Shown here piece by piece: positions 9,800 through 17,351 of a stretch of 64,000 nucleotides of DNA. The stretch lies in NCBI RefSeq assembly GCF_013393185.1, contig NZ_QJQX01000082.1:48551-112550 (forward strand), read 5' to 3'. The number at the start of each line of letters is the position of its first letter. Position 1 is the first letter of the stretch. Source of the stretch: Sphingobium lactosutens. Lineage in GTDB: Bacteria; Pseudomonadota; Alphaproteobacteria; Sphingomonadales; Sphingomonadaceae. The translations under genes and the position numbers were made by a program. The notes below the pieces were generated by a model that did not search any database, was not told the origin of the DNA, and saw only the letters and a program-made list of their open reading frames with translations.

Positions 9800-9875
9800 G
9801 GGCCTGTAGCTCAATGGTTAGAGCTGGCCGCTCATAACGGCTAGGTTGCGGGTTCGAGTCCTGCCGGGCCCACCA
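9800..9875 (+). tRNA. tRNA with CAT anticodon (elongator Met or lysidine-type Ile2)
   Basis: A complete 76-nt cloverleaf is visible. The acceptor stem is GGGCCTG paired with CGGGCCC, the D-arm is GCTC/GAGC, the anticodon loop is CTCATAA, and the T-arm is GCGGG-TTCGAGT-CCTGC. The gene encodes ACCA at the 3' end. The G1-C72 pair rules out initiator tRNA-fMet. The short D-loop and the AGGTT variable loop look more like the Ile2 (CAU) type than elongator Met, but this is not decisive. Its last 14 bases are the left attachment site of the element that follows. Confidence 0.93.
9862..9875 (+). repeat. attL core repeat in tRNA 3' end
   Basis: TGCCGGGCCCACCA is the 3' half of the acceptor stem plus CCA of the tRNA. 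The identical 14 bases recur at 27696-27709, where no tRNA is present. Integrases of the family encoded next door target tRNA 3' ends, and integration restores the tRNA. Confidence 0.88.
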
Positions 9876-9988
9876 CGAACATCAATCATGCTGACCATAC
9901 TGTCTCACGGCAGCCCGTGTTCCCTTGTATTTGCGGGCATCCGAATTACACTTTGTCTCAAGCCATCTCACCATACCCCACCCATCGC

Positions 9989-10029
9989 GGGGGCATGTGA
10001 GGGGGCATCAGATTTGAAAGTGGGGGCAT
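9989..10029 (+). repeat. GGGGGCAT direct repeats, candidate integrase arm sites (left)
   Basis: Three copies of GGGGGCAT occur at 9989-9996, 10001-10008 and 10022-10029, immediately upstream of the integrase start. The first two are 12 bp apart. Two more copies with the same 12-bp spacing lie near the other end of the element at 27613-27632. Their placement fits arm-type binding sites of a tyrosine integrase; binding is inferred. Confidence 0.55.
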
Positions 10030-10030
10030 C

Positions 10031-11341
10031 GTGGCTCTGACCGTCGTTGAAGTGAAGAACGCCAAGCCGAAGGAGCGAGACTACAAGCTCGCTGATTCTG
10101 CTGGGCTTCACTTGTTCGTGACCACGAAGGGCGCCAAATCATGGCGGTTTAAGTATCGAATAGGGGGGAAGGAAAAGAGGCTCGTCTTCGGGTTGTTCCC
10201 TGAGGTCAGCCTGTCTGAAGCACGCGACCAGCGCGACGTCGCGCGCGCGCTCGTGCGCGCCGGTAAAGATCCGGTGATCGAGGCGGAGAAGGCGAAGCAG
10301 GCTGCGATTGCCGCGGCCGGCGCGACCTTCAAAGCAATTGCGGAAGAATGGATAACGGACGAACTGCCGGGCTGGTCGGAGGCCCATGCCAGCCGTGTGC
10401 GGTTCCGACTTGAGAAGGACCTCTATCCCAGCCTCGGTCGCATGCCGATCGCAGACATCACGGGTCCTATGGTCCTGCGGGAACTGCGTAAGATCGAAAA
10501 GCGCGGCTCGATCGAGACGGCAAAGCGTGTGAAGGGCTATGTCATGGCCATCTTCAACCGGGCCGAGGGCGAGCATTTCATAGGCGGGGAGTCTGTCCTT
10601 GCGATATCGCGGCTGGGCAAGGCACTGAAGCCGACGCCAACAGGATCGAAGCAGCCCGCGCTAACGAAGCTGCCTGACCTGCTCGAACTTCAGATGGCGG
10701 TTGATCGCTCTACCTCGGACGTGGTGACGAAGCTGGCATCCCGGTTGCTCGCCCTAACTGTCGTTCGCGTCGGCGTCTTGCGCCAAGCGACATGGGAGGA
10801 GTTTGAGGGGATAGATTGGGACAAGCCCGATGCCCCCGCGCCGGGGGCACTCTGGCGAATTTCAGCCAGCCGCATGAAGTTGGAGGTGGAGGACAAGGGC
10901 AATGAGGCTTTCGGGCACGAGGTGCCGCTGCCGGCCCAGGCGGTCGAGATTCTACGCACACTGCGGATCGTGACGGGGAAGTATCATCTCCTATTTCCCG
11001 GCGGGAAGTCGTGGCGCGAGCCAATGAGCGACGCCGCGCTGTCGACGCTCTACAAGCGAATGGCGGGAGGGCGCTACAAAGGCGTGATGGTGCCGCACGG
11101 CTGGCGCTCGGCTTTCTCCACCATCATGAACGAGCGCGCGGCCACTCTGCGGCAAGATGGCGACCGAATGATTATCGACATGATGCTGGCGCACGTCCCG
11201 AAAGGCATGTCAGCATCAGAATGGGCCTACAACCGGGCGCGATATCTGGAGCCTCGCCGCGAGCTGGGGCAGGAGTGGGCGGACCTGTTGATGGAGAGCA
11301 TGCGCCCTGCGTCGGCGCTTCTCGACGGCCCCCGGCGCTGA
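10031..11341 (+). CDS. P4-type tyrosine integrase
   Basis: The 436-residue integrase catalyses site-specific insertion and excision of the element at the adjacent tRNA. An N-terminal DUF4102-type arm-binding domain opens with LTVVEVKNAKPKERDYKLAD. A core-binding domain covers about residues 100-200 and a catalytic domain follows. Catalytic positions visible are the arginine in VVRVGVLRQATWEEF, the HGWRSAF box (H-x-x-R), the histidine in MLAHVPKG and the tyrosine in AYNRARYLEPRREL. Translation starts at GTG. The order tRNA-integrase is that of classic tRNA-inserted islands. It is intact, unlike its relative at 27869. Confidence 0.95.
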   Translation: MALTVVEVKNAKPKERDYKLADSAGLHLFVTTKGAKSWRFKYRIGGKEKRLVFGLFPEVSLSEARDQRDVARALVRAGKDPVIEAEKAKQAAIAAAGATFKAIAEEWITDELPGWSEAHASRVRFRLEKDLYPSLGRMPIADITGPMVLRELRKIEKRGSIETAKRVKGYVMAIFNRAEGEHFIGGESVLAISRLGKALKPTPTGSKQPALTKLPDLLELQMAVDRSTSDVVTKLASRLLALTVVRVGVLRQATWEEFEGIDWDKPDAPAPGALWRISASRMKLEVEDKGNEAFGHEVPLPAQAVEILRTLRIVTGKYHLLFPGGKSWREPMSDAALSTLYKRMAGGRYKGVMVPHGWRSAFSTIMNERAATLRQDGDRMIIDMMLAHVPKGMSASEWAYNRARYLEPRRELGQEWADLLMESMRPASALLDGPRR

Positions 11342-11506
11342 TGGCAGGATGGTCCAGCGCGTGGCGATCGGAGATTCGCAATGAAAACCAACGGAGCAGG
11401 CTAAGCCTTCGCGGAATGGCTGGGCGGATAGGTCATCGCCAAGGAGAGCGCCCGGTGGCAACTGTCCAAGCCTTATTGCAGTGGAAGAAATCCTGGAGAA
11501 AAGTTC

Positions 11507-11731
11507 ATGGCATCTGAAAGGACATTGATAGCTGCTCAAGAAGGCGTTGAGTTGTGGCAGACGAATTTGATCGCAGATGGATCGGTCGTTAACAGCGCCT
11601 TCGTGCTGAAATCGCTTCGGACCCCGGAATGTCCCGCCTATGCGTCAGAGGTTGAAGCGCGGCGAGCGTTCGAGGAAGAGGTGAAGCTCTCGGCCGATAG
11701 CCCGATCGCGCAGCACCGCCTTGCGCGATGA
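11507..11731 (+). CDS. Small hypothetical protein
   Basis: A 74-residue acidic protein with no motif I recognise. The start is supported by GGAG at 11494-11497 ahead of the ATG. It lies between the integrase and the Panacea locus, on the same strand as both, in the accessory part of the element. The composition (ARRAFEEEVKLSADSP near the end) suggests a helical C-terminus. Confidence 0.55.
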   Translation: MASERTLIAAQEGVELWQTNLIADGSVVNSAFVLKSLRTPECPAYASEVEARRAFEEEVKLSADSPIAQHRLAR

Positions 11732-12072
11732 CCTATCCGATTGGGAGGCATGGGCCTGCGCCCTGCAACGATGCGACATGACGCGGGTCGAAAAATTTCC
11801 TATCGTAGCTGTGGATAAGTGGGTGCCTACCGGCATGCCGCCCGAGTGATAACGTCGGCATGGAAATCAATTCGCGCCCAATTTATGCGCCATGGTGGTT
11901 ATGTTCCATGCCCATAGGGACGGTATTCTATCGCGTATTGCGAGTTATCCGTCATTTTGAAGTTGAAAATGTTAACCAGCTGTTCAATGCGCGCGGATAC
12001 GATTGTGGATAAGTGCATTGGTGTGTAAGTGAGTCGGTATTCGTTCGATTTGTCGAAGGGGGCCGGCACGAA
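11732..12072. other. Intergenic region with two perfect DnaA-box sequences
   Basis: This 341-bp stretch has no supported gene and is AT-richer than its surroundings. It holds two exact copies of TGTGGATAA (complement TTATCCACA, the DnaA-box consensus) at 11810-11818 and 12004-12012. Both are within a longer shared 12-mer, TGTGGATAAGTG, in the same orientation and 194 bp apart. A weaker TTATCC lies near 11945. It could be an origin remnant of the element or a repeated regulatory site ahead of the antitoxin gene. Confidence 0.45.
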
Positions 12073-12615
12073 ATGGGACGGAAAGTGAGCGTGGCTCTGC
12101 AAGATAGAACTGAGGCAGTCGCGCACTATGTGATTGCTCGGTCGGATCCGAACAAGCTTGGTGCGGTCAAGCTGAATAAGGTGATGTGGTTCGCCGACCT
12201 TGAGGCCTACCGCCGCTTTGGCGCGACAATCACCGGGCAAGCGTCTTACGAAAAGCGGCAGCATGGTCCTGTCCCCAACAACATCGTTCGCAGCATTCGG
12301 CGATTAGAGCAAAATGATGCTATCGTTACGCGTGAGGTTCCCACGTTTGGGGGGATCACGCGCCGCGAACATGTTTGGCTAAAAAAGCCTGACGTGACGG
12401 TCTTTTCGCCAGATGAGGTCGATATCCTGAATGAGGCCATTGACTGGGTGTGCAACGAGCATACTGCGCGATCGATCAGCGAACTATCGCACGACGCGTT
12501 GTGGGATGCCGCCGAACTGGGCGAGCAAATCCCAATTGGAGCCGCTGTAATCGCGCCTGATGATATTGATGGCGATGACATAGCCTGGGCGCTCGGGGAA
12601 ATGTCCCGCTGCTGA
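12073..12615 (+). CDS. Panacea-domain antitoxin (DUF4065/SocA-like)
   Basis: The 180-residue protein has the Panacea core. It opens with EAVAHYVIARSD, followed by KLNKVMWFADLEAYRRFG and the diagnostic YEKRQHGPVPNNI, with the C-terminal HDALWDAAELGEQIPIGAAVIA. Panacea domains are promiscuous antitoxin domains found paired with many unrelated toxins. The start at 12073 (MGRKVSVAL) follows GAAGGGGG at 12056-12063; an in-frame ATG at 12013 is less likely. The next gene starts one base after its stop, on the same strand, so the two form a single bicistronic unit. It sits in the cargo region of the element. Confidence 0.85.
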   Translation: MGRKVSVALQDRTEAVAHYVIARSDPNKLGAVKLNKVMWFADLEAYRRFGATITGQASYEKRQHGPVPNNIVRSIRRLEQNDAIVTREVPTFGGITRREHVWLKKPDVTVFSPDEVDILNEAIDWVCNEHTARSISELSHDALWDAAELGEQIPIGAAVIAPDDIDGDDIAWALGEMSRC

Positions 12616-12616
12616 C

Positions 12617-12910
12617 ATGCGAATTGCCAGACCGCCGGGCGGCTTCAAATTCACTATCGCGCAGAATGTGCAGCTTCTGGTAAATCAGGAGTGCGAAAGA
12701 AACCCAAGCTTCGGACAGCATTGGGCCGATATACTGGAACGCCTGAGATTTGTTGCTCACTTGGAAGGCGTTTCAGATCCGCGCTTTGCAAAGGGGTGCC
12801 GTCTCTGGGTGGGCGCGAAGGATCAAGGTCGGGATCTGCCCAGGATCAAGCTCGTCTATAAAGTGCTAGGTGACAGGGTAACGATCAATGTCGCCTCGTT
12901 TGGCGATTGA
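12617..12910 (+). CDS. Small putative toxin partner of the Panacea antitoxin
   Basis: The 97-residue basic protein starts one base after the Panacea gene stop. The pattern of a helical N-terminal half (ERNPSFGQHWADILERLRFVAHLEGVSD) and a strand-rich end (LPRIKLVYKVLGDRVTINVASFGD) recalls RelE/HigB-fold ribonucleases. I cannot see a conserved catalytic set, so the fold is a guess. Size, position and tight coupling to a known antitoxin domain are the main evidence for a toxin role. No other homologue is present in the window. Confidence 0.6.
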   Translation: MRIARPPGGFKFTIAQNVQLLVNQECERNPSFGQHWADILERLRFVAHLEGVSDPRFAKGCRLWVGAKDQGRDLPRIKLVYKVLGDRVTINVASFGD

Positions 12911-12942
12911 AGCATAGCCTATCGTCGCCGGACTATAAATTA

Positions 12943-12970
12943 GCCCCGCCCGACCAGCTCGCGGCGGGGC
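12943..12970. terminator. GC-rich hairpin between convergent genes
   Basis: GCCCCGCC at 12943-12950 pairs with GGCGGGGC at 12963-12970 around a 12-base loop. It lies between the toxin gene (plus strand) and the HTH gene (minus strand). On the minus strand the stem is followed by TAATTTATAG, a partial T-rich tail, so it more likely stops minus-strand transcription. Confidence 0.5.
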
Positions 12971-13015
12971 GGGCGGGCACTGCCCCGCCTATCATCACGG
13001 CGCGGGGTAGAGGCA

Positions 13016-13630
13016 TTAATGCATCGTGGCACCCACATCCTCAAGCCAATCACTGGCCGACTGATCCACAAGGAGGTCGATCTCTCGCAGGCCGTCGGTG
13101 CCGCGGATATTCTCGTCTAACGAACGTTGTTTGAACGCATTGGCGTATTGATCCAATGCCTTGTTGCCAAATTTCCTGGCCTGCCGCTCTATTTCATTCA
13201 TCGGAACCGCCCCTTCGATGACGGCAAGCATCAGCTCTGCAGCGGCGTCGGCCGCTATATCGAGTGGTAGCCGTGTTCCCACAGCTCGCACTACCCTGCG
13301 CTGAAGGTCGCGCAATTGGCGGTCGCGATCTTTGCTCGTCGCACGAATGGAAGGGTCATTCGCTTTTAACCCGTGTGTCTTTTTCCACTCTCGCACTGAC
13401 GCTTCTGACGTTCCTTCATACTTCGCGATGCTCTTAGCCCCCCAGCCCAGATCATGAAGGAGGCGCCGCATCTCAAGCGGTGGGCCAGGGCGTGGAGGAT
13501 GACGAGTCGCAAGACCATTCTTCCGACGCCAGTTCGCGATAGTGTGACGAGGACACCCCGCCCGGCGGCCAATTTCGACGTCATTTAATCCCTGCTCATA
13601 GAGCGCACGCACTTCCTCTTGGTCTATCAT
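13016..13630 (-). CDS. Double helix-turn-helix DNA-binding protein of the element
   Basis: The 204-residue protein contains two HTH-like units. The first is VRALYEQGLNDVEIGRRAGCPRHTIANW and the second LLHDLGWGAKSIAKYEGTSEASVREW. A long helical region (DRDRQLRDLQRRVVRAVGTRL) and an acidic C-terminus follow. Double HTH proteins of this kind in phages act as regulators or as small terminase subunits. The absence of a large terminase argues for a regulator, but I cannot decide. It is transcribed opposite to the toxin-antitoxin genes, and its start is separate from the tail operon. Confidence 0.6.
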   Translation of the reverse strand: MIDQEEVRALYEQGLNDVEIGRRAGCPRHTIANWRRKNGLATRHPPRPGPPLEMRRLLHDLGWGAKSIAKYEGTSEASVREWKKTHGLKANDPSIRATSKDRDRQLRDLQRRVVRAVGTRLPLDIAADAAAELMLAVIEGAVPMNEIERQARKFGNKALDQYANAFKQRSLDENIRGTDGLREIDLLVDQSASDWLEDVGATMH

Positions 13631-13689
13631 GTTCCGTCTCCTGGTCAGTCTTCAACCGGGGACATGGATGCTCTCATGATCTTGAAATT

Positions 13690-13899
13690 TCACGGCAATT
13701 GTGACTGCGCGTGAATGGTGAAAGATGAGCCGGCCCACTCGTCGTGACGATGAGCGGTGTATAAGATGAGTGGAGCCCGGACAAAAATAGCCCGACCTCC
13801 TTTCGGGGGCCGGGCTAGTGGGAGGGCAATTTGCAAAGCCTCCGGGTCGCAATGCTGAATTACTCCTCCTCGCCCGAGTCGCAGTGTGATTTCGATCAC
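13690..13899 (-). CDS. Small hypothetical protein at the end of the tail operon
   Basis: A 69-residue frame with GTG start (IEITLRLGRGGVIQHCDPEALQ) follows the deacetylase-like tail gene on the same strand after 26 bp. The frame is open further upstream into the end of that gene, where no canonical start exists. The residue composition looks like a real protein and the position is that of a last operon gene, but nothing is recognised in it. The remaining bases between this gene and 13630 hold nothing I can name. Confidence 0.45.
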   Translation of the reverse strand: MIEITLRLGRGGVIQHCDPEALQIALPLARPPKGGRAIFVRAPLILYTAHRHDEWAGSSFTIHAQSQLP

Positions 13900-13925
13900 G
13901 CCGCCATTGTTCGGCAGCCGGATCG

Positions 13926-15188
13926 CTATCGGCGGAATTTCCGCAGCAGCGACGTTGGTGTTTCGAAAGCCAGCCCGATCGATTTGCCATAGGCTATCAG
14001 CGCGTCGAGGTCGTTCGCATACCAGTTGAGCGCATTGGCAGGTGGCGCGGTACCGTCGCCGCCTGGCACCACGTTATGCGCAAAGGGGAACCCAACCAAG
14101 CCGTAGTAGCGCCAATAGTCGAACAGCGCCTTGACCTGCGTCAGCGTCATGCCGCCGATGTTGGTGCCGCCATGCCCGATCAGCTTGGGACCGAGGCCAT
14201 AATTGTTCGGATGGATAGCCCAGGCCCAGCCGGAGCGCGCCATGATGATGCCGGCATTGGCAAGGATCAGGTCGGTCGCGGCGTTGTTGGCTGACAGCGG
14301 ATAGCTGAACAGCCGATCCGTGCCGGGGAAGCCCGCGTCGAGAAATATCTGCCGCGACGGGCCGATGTCGCTGGTGAGCTGTGTCGGGTTGTTCGCATAG
14401 TTGGGATGGAGCAAGCCCTGATTGATCGGATCCCATCCCAGATCGCATACCGTGCGCAGCAGCGTCCGCGCCGTGCCGGGGTTCTGGATCAGGTTCGCGT
14501 CGCCTGCCCAGTATCCCTTGATGCGATGCGTCTCGAATATCGGCAAACCATAGTCCACGATCCCCGCACCGGCGCTGCCATATTGGTCGAAGCCAAGGCA
14601 AACGGCCCCCTGATATGGTCGGGCTGTATGGTAGAAAATTCCGCCGAGATAGATCTTTGTTGCCGCCGCGCCGTTGGTCGCGATCTGGATTTCGATCCAG
14701 TTGACTGCCTCGGTGTCGGCGAATGCGCCCGCGACGGTCCATGCTGCCCCGCCCGGATTGGCCGCCGCGGCGCCGGCCGGGTTGACCGTCAGCAGGTTCC
14801 ACCCTTTGTGAAGCTGGCCCGACCATGGCCAGGAAAAGGTCTTGGTCTTGCTGGCGAACGCGTCGGATGTGAAGCGCAGCGCGACCGAACCCTGATCTGC
14901 CCCCCAATAAATCCACATGCCCACCAGATAGGCGTCGGCGAGGCGAAAGCCCGATACGGGTACGCGAGCGCCGCAGAAGGTGTCCGACTGGATACAGGTG
15001 ACGGCAACGCCGTTCGTCGCGCCAGATGGATGCGGCTCGGGAAAGGCTTCGTTGGCGAGCGTCGCGCCGCTGTTGGCCGTGATGCCGGTTGTGCTGGTCA
15101 GGTGCTTCAGGATGATCGGCGCATCCGGCAGCGGCCATACCGGCTGCGCCAGAGCCATCCCCAGGCCGAGGGAGAGCGATCCGAACAT
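13926..15188 (-). CDS. Phage tail-associated polysaccharide-deacetylase-like protein
   Basis: The 420-residue protein has a beta-rich first half (about 30-200) that resembles a carbohydrate-binding jelly-roll. A second half follows with a CE4-like layout: LGFDQYGSAG at the first motif, a LLHPNY histidine motif and a C-terminal barrel-like region (YGKSIGLAFETPTSLL). In typical CE4 enzymes the first motif is TFDDG; here the second Asp is replaced by Gln. It may cleave or bind host surface polysaccharide at the tail tip. The start codon overlaps the previous stop (TGATG), so it is coupled within the tail operon. Confidence 0.65.
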   Translation of the reverse strand: MFGSLSLGLGMALAQPVWPLPDAPIILKHLTSTTGITANSGATLANEAFPEPHPSGATNGVAVTCIQSDTFCGARVPVSGFRLADAYLVGMWIYWGADQGSVALRFTSDAFASKTKTFSWPWSGQLHKGWNLLTVNPAGAAAANPGGAAWTVAGAFADTEAVNWIEIQIATNGAAATKIYLGGIFYHTARPYQGAVCLGFDQYGSAGAGIVDYGLPIFETHRIKGYWAGDANLIQNPGTARTLLRTVCDLGWDPINQGLLHPNYANNPTQLTSDIGPSRQIFLDAGFPGTDRLFSYPLSANNAATDLILANAGIIMARSGWAWAIHPNNYGLGPKLIGHGGTNIGGMTLTQVKALFDYWRYYGLVGFPFAHNVVPGGDGTAPPANALNWYANDLDALIAYGKSIGLAFETPTSLLRKFRR

Positions 15189-15499
15189 CAGGCGTCCTTC
15201 ACCGCGATCTTCTCGCCAAGGCTGGTGACAGAGAAGTCCCGCGCCTGCCCAGCCAGGACCAGATGACCTTCGCCGCTGTTCGCCACCGGGGCGGCGCCGA
15301 ATTTCACAAAGACATTACCGGTCGGGACCACTGTCCACACCAGGCCATCGGCTTTTGGCGCTGCGATGGTCGATGCCTGCGACGCGGACGAACTGATCAA
15401 TGTCTGCGCCAACTCGGGAACTGACGTTACCACCGGCAGCGAGCCGCCGGTATCGCCGCGATCATCGACACGCGAAAGGGTTACATGAACAGTCGCCAT
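15188..15499 (-). CDS. Small phage structural protein (hypothetical)
   Basis: The 103-residue protein is rich in Val, Ser, Thr and Gly, with a predicted all-beta pattern (LVWTVVPTGNVFVKFGAAP, HLVLAGQARDFSVTSLGEKIAV). Proteins of this kind sit beside tail-fibre genes. GGAG lies 8 bases ahead of the ATG. It is coupled to the deacetylase-like gene downstream by a one-base stop/start overlap. The function is not established. Confidence 0.6.
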   Translation of the reverse strand: MATVHVTLSRVDDRGDTGGSLPVVTSVPELAQTLISSSASQASTIAAPKADGLVWTVVPTGNVFVKFGAAPVANSGEGHLVLAGQARDFSVTSLGEKIAVKDA

Positions 15500-15502
15500 G
15501 GA

Positions 15503-15652
15503 TCAGTCTCCGGGTAGCAGGGTGGCAGAAGGGCAAAGGCGGGCAGTCGCAGCGAGCGCCAGGTCGATCGCGGCGCGCGCGTTGGCGCAGGTTGCGTGGT
15601 CCCGCACGGTGGCGCAGCCGTTGAGAAGGAGGAGGGGCACCAGCCAGCGCAT
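15503..15652 (-). CDS. Small lipoprotein, candidate outer spanin
   Basis: The 49-residue protein has a hydrophobic start (MRWLVPLLLL) and a lipobox-like LNGC ending in Cys, so it should be lipidated. It overlaps the endolysin stop by ATGA and is the next gene after the endolysin, the usual position of Rz1-type outer spanins. No inner spanin is recognised, so the role is inferred from size, lipobox and order. Confidence 0.6.
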   Translation of the reverse strand: MRWLVPLLLLNGCATVRDHATCANARAAIDLALAATARLCPSATLLPGD

Positions 15653-16365
15653 CAGCGAGCCACCTCGCCCGTCTTGCGGCGCAACCATTCGATGAAATCG
15701 GCCACGGTCTTATCACGCAGTATGGAGGGGTTCGCGTCTGTTGCGGCTGCGCCAGCAATAAGATCGGCCCGGACCGTTTTGTCGGCTGCCAGAATAGACC
15801 CGGCCGTCACCGCTCCGAGGAAATGGGCGGCGTAAAGCGACGCGCGGTTGATAGGCACGCCCCGCGTCCGCAGATAGGCCGCGTTCTTCGCCGTGAAAGT
15901 CTTCGCGCGCGCCAGCTGCTCGCCCGCACTCGGCTTCAGGCCGCCAAAGGCGGGGCGCAATGTCGGGCCCCATGTGCCGCCTTCGCCGCGCCAGGTCGAG
16001 CGGATGAACTGATAAAGGCCGGACGCGCTCGACGTGGATGCCTGAATATAGGGCCGGTCGCCGCTCTCGATCTTCGACAGCATCGGCCAGTATCTGTCAG
16101 GAATCGCCGCGGCGTCCGACTTCACCACCGCCGGTGGCCGCAGGCTGTCCAGCGTGGCAATCGTGTCGCGACCGGCCCAGCCGTCGATCTTCAGGTCATG
16201 TTTGCCCTGAAACATGCGGACAAACGTGTCATCGCTCACCGGCAGCTTGGCGGGGGCTGCAAGTCCCAGCACTGCGATCGTAGCCAGATCAGCGACGCCG
16301 TTGACCTTCAGGCCGAAGCGCTGCTGAACAAGTCGCACGAATGCGTCATCAGAAATGATGGTCAT
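15652..16365 (-). CDS. Endolysin with two peptidoglycan-binding-like repeats and a lysozyme/SLT-like domain
   Basis: The 237-residue protein has two N-terminal repeats, DDAFVRLVQQRFGLKVNGVAD and DDTFVRMFQGKHDLKIDGWAG, that resemble PG-binding-1 units. A catalytic domain from about residue 90 contains KIESGDRPYIQASTSSASGLYQFI; the glutamate in KIESGD is the expected catalytic acid of SLT-like transglycosylases. No signal peptide is seen, so export would rely on the membrane proteins upstream. It is part of the lysis module of the element: two small membrane proteins, this gene, then a lipoprotein. Confidence 0.8.
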   Translation of the reverse strand: MTIISDDAFVRLVQQRFGLKVNGVADLATIAVLGLAAPAKLPVSDDTFVRMFQGKHDLKIDGWAGRDTIATLDSLRPPAVVKSDAAAIPDRYWPMLSKIESGDRPYIQASTSSASGLYQFIRSTWRGEGGTWGPTLRPAFGGLKPSAGEQLARAKTFTAKNAAYLRTRGVPINRASLYAAHFLGAVTAGSILAADKTVRADLIAGAAATDANPSILRDKTVADFIEWLRRKTGEVAR

Positions 16366-16397
16366 GTTACCTCACGATGTTGAAGAGAGTTGCCTGG

Positions 16398-16796
16398 TCA
16401 GGGCTTCGTGCTGGTGAAGGCGTCCATGAACGCCCCAAAGCCGGCGCGCAGCTTGCCGCCGATTGCCCCCTTGGCAATGCCGATGATACCGGCCCCGAGG
16501 CTCCCAATGCCGATACCGGTGATCCCGGCCGCCAGAAGCTCAAGCCCCTGCGCCTGGACCCAGAGGATGGACACCAGAAGACAGAGCAGCGTGACTGCCA
16601 CGTCGAGCGTCCATTGGGCCTTGCCCTTGGCCTGAAGGCCGATGATGACGCGGGTGATGATGACCGCGCAGATACAGACGACAGTCGGCCCGGCGTGGAA
16701 CGGCTCGCCGAAAATCCACCAGACGACCGGCTCGCGCGACATAACAGAGCCCATTGCGGCTGCCCCCATGGCCGCGAAGATCCTCACCGCAGACAT
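16398..16796 (-). CDS. Small membrane protein, candidate holin
   Basis: The 132-residue protein has about three hydrophobic segments: EPVVWWIFGEP, TVVCICAVIITRVIIGL and VTLLCLLVSILWVQ. A glycine-rich amphipathic stretch (GITGIGIGSLGAGIIGIAKGAIGG) and a basic tail follow. It is immediately upstream of the endolysin, as expected for a holin. The frame is open further upstream but that part overlaps the preceding gene in another frame, so I start it at the ATG at 16796, giving a 13-bp overlap. Confidence 0.6.
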   Translation of the reverse strand: MSAVRIFAAMGAAAMGSVMSREPVVWWIFGEPFHAGPTVVCICAVIITRVIIGLQAKGKAQWTLDVAVTLLCLLVSILWVQAQGLELLAAGITGIGIGSLGAGIIGIAKGAIGGKLRAGFGAFMDAFTSTKP

Positions 16797-17335
16797 ACGG
16801 CGGCGAGCGCGGCGACAAAGCTGAGAATGATGACGGCGACGGCGCGGACCAGAACGGGCCAGCGTGACCACATGTCGACGGGAAGCGGAGCCTTGCGCAG
16901 CTGATATTCGATCCCCGGCTCCCCCAGGATCACGATCGTCATCCACATGAGGCCAAAGCCCACCGCAATCGGATCGATCCACCGCTTGGCCATGCTGACG
17001 CGCGCGGAGGTGACGACATCGTCGGGGTTCCAGCCCCACAGGAACATGGCCTCCGCGCCACATCGCAGGGTGATGCCAACGCCCGCGCAAAAGGTAATCG
17101 CCCGGTATAGCGTCACCGGGTGCAGAGGATGGTCCCAATAGCGTTGGCTCCAGATCCGGCTGCCCTGCTTGCCGACCAGCATCGTGCCGAGGAATGTCGT
17201 GGCGGTCATCACGAACAGATTGAACAGGTAGAGCGAGGCCCCATTGTCGAAGCTCGGAGGGACCGAAGAATTCGGCCCCTGCTCGATATAGTTGGCCGCG
17301 ACGCTTGCCGCTGCGCCCATGATCGTGGTCAGCAT
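16784..17335 (-). CDS. Multi-span membrane protein of the lysis/tail region
   Basis: The 183-residue protein has four or so membrane segments, including LYLFNLFVMTATTFLGTMLV, AITFCAGVGITL, IAVGFGLMWMTIVILG and VLVRAVAVIILSFVAALAAV. The start at 17335 (MLTTIMGAAASVAA) follows GGGAGG 7 bases upstream; the frame extends to 17389, but that part overlaps the preceding gene. It lies directly before the holin candidate in the same operon and may be a second holin-like or anti-holin protein. I do not recognise a family. Confidence 0.6.
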   Translation of the reverse strand: MLTTIMGAAASVAANYIEQGPNSSVPPSFDNGASLYLFNLFVMTATTFLGTMLVGKQGSRIWSQRYWDHPLHPVTLYRAITFCAGVGITLRCGAEAMFLWGWNPDDVVTSARVSMAKRWIDPIAVGFGLMWMTIVILGEPGIEYQLRKAPLPVDMWSRWPVLVRAVAVIILSFVAALAAVCLR

Positions 17336-17351
17336 GTTCGCCTCCCGGCCG

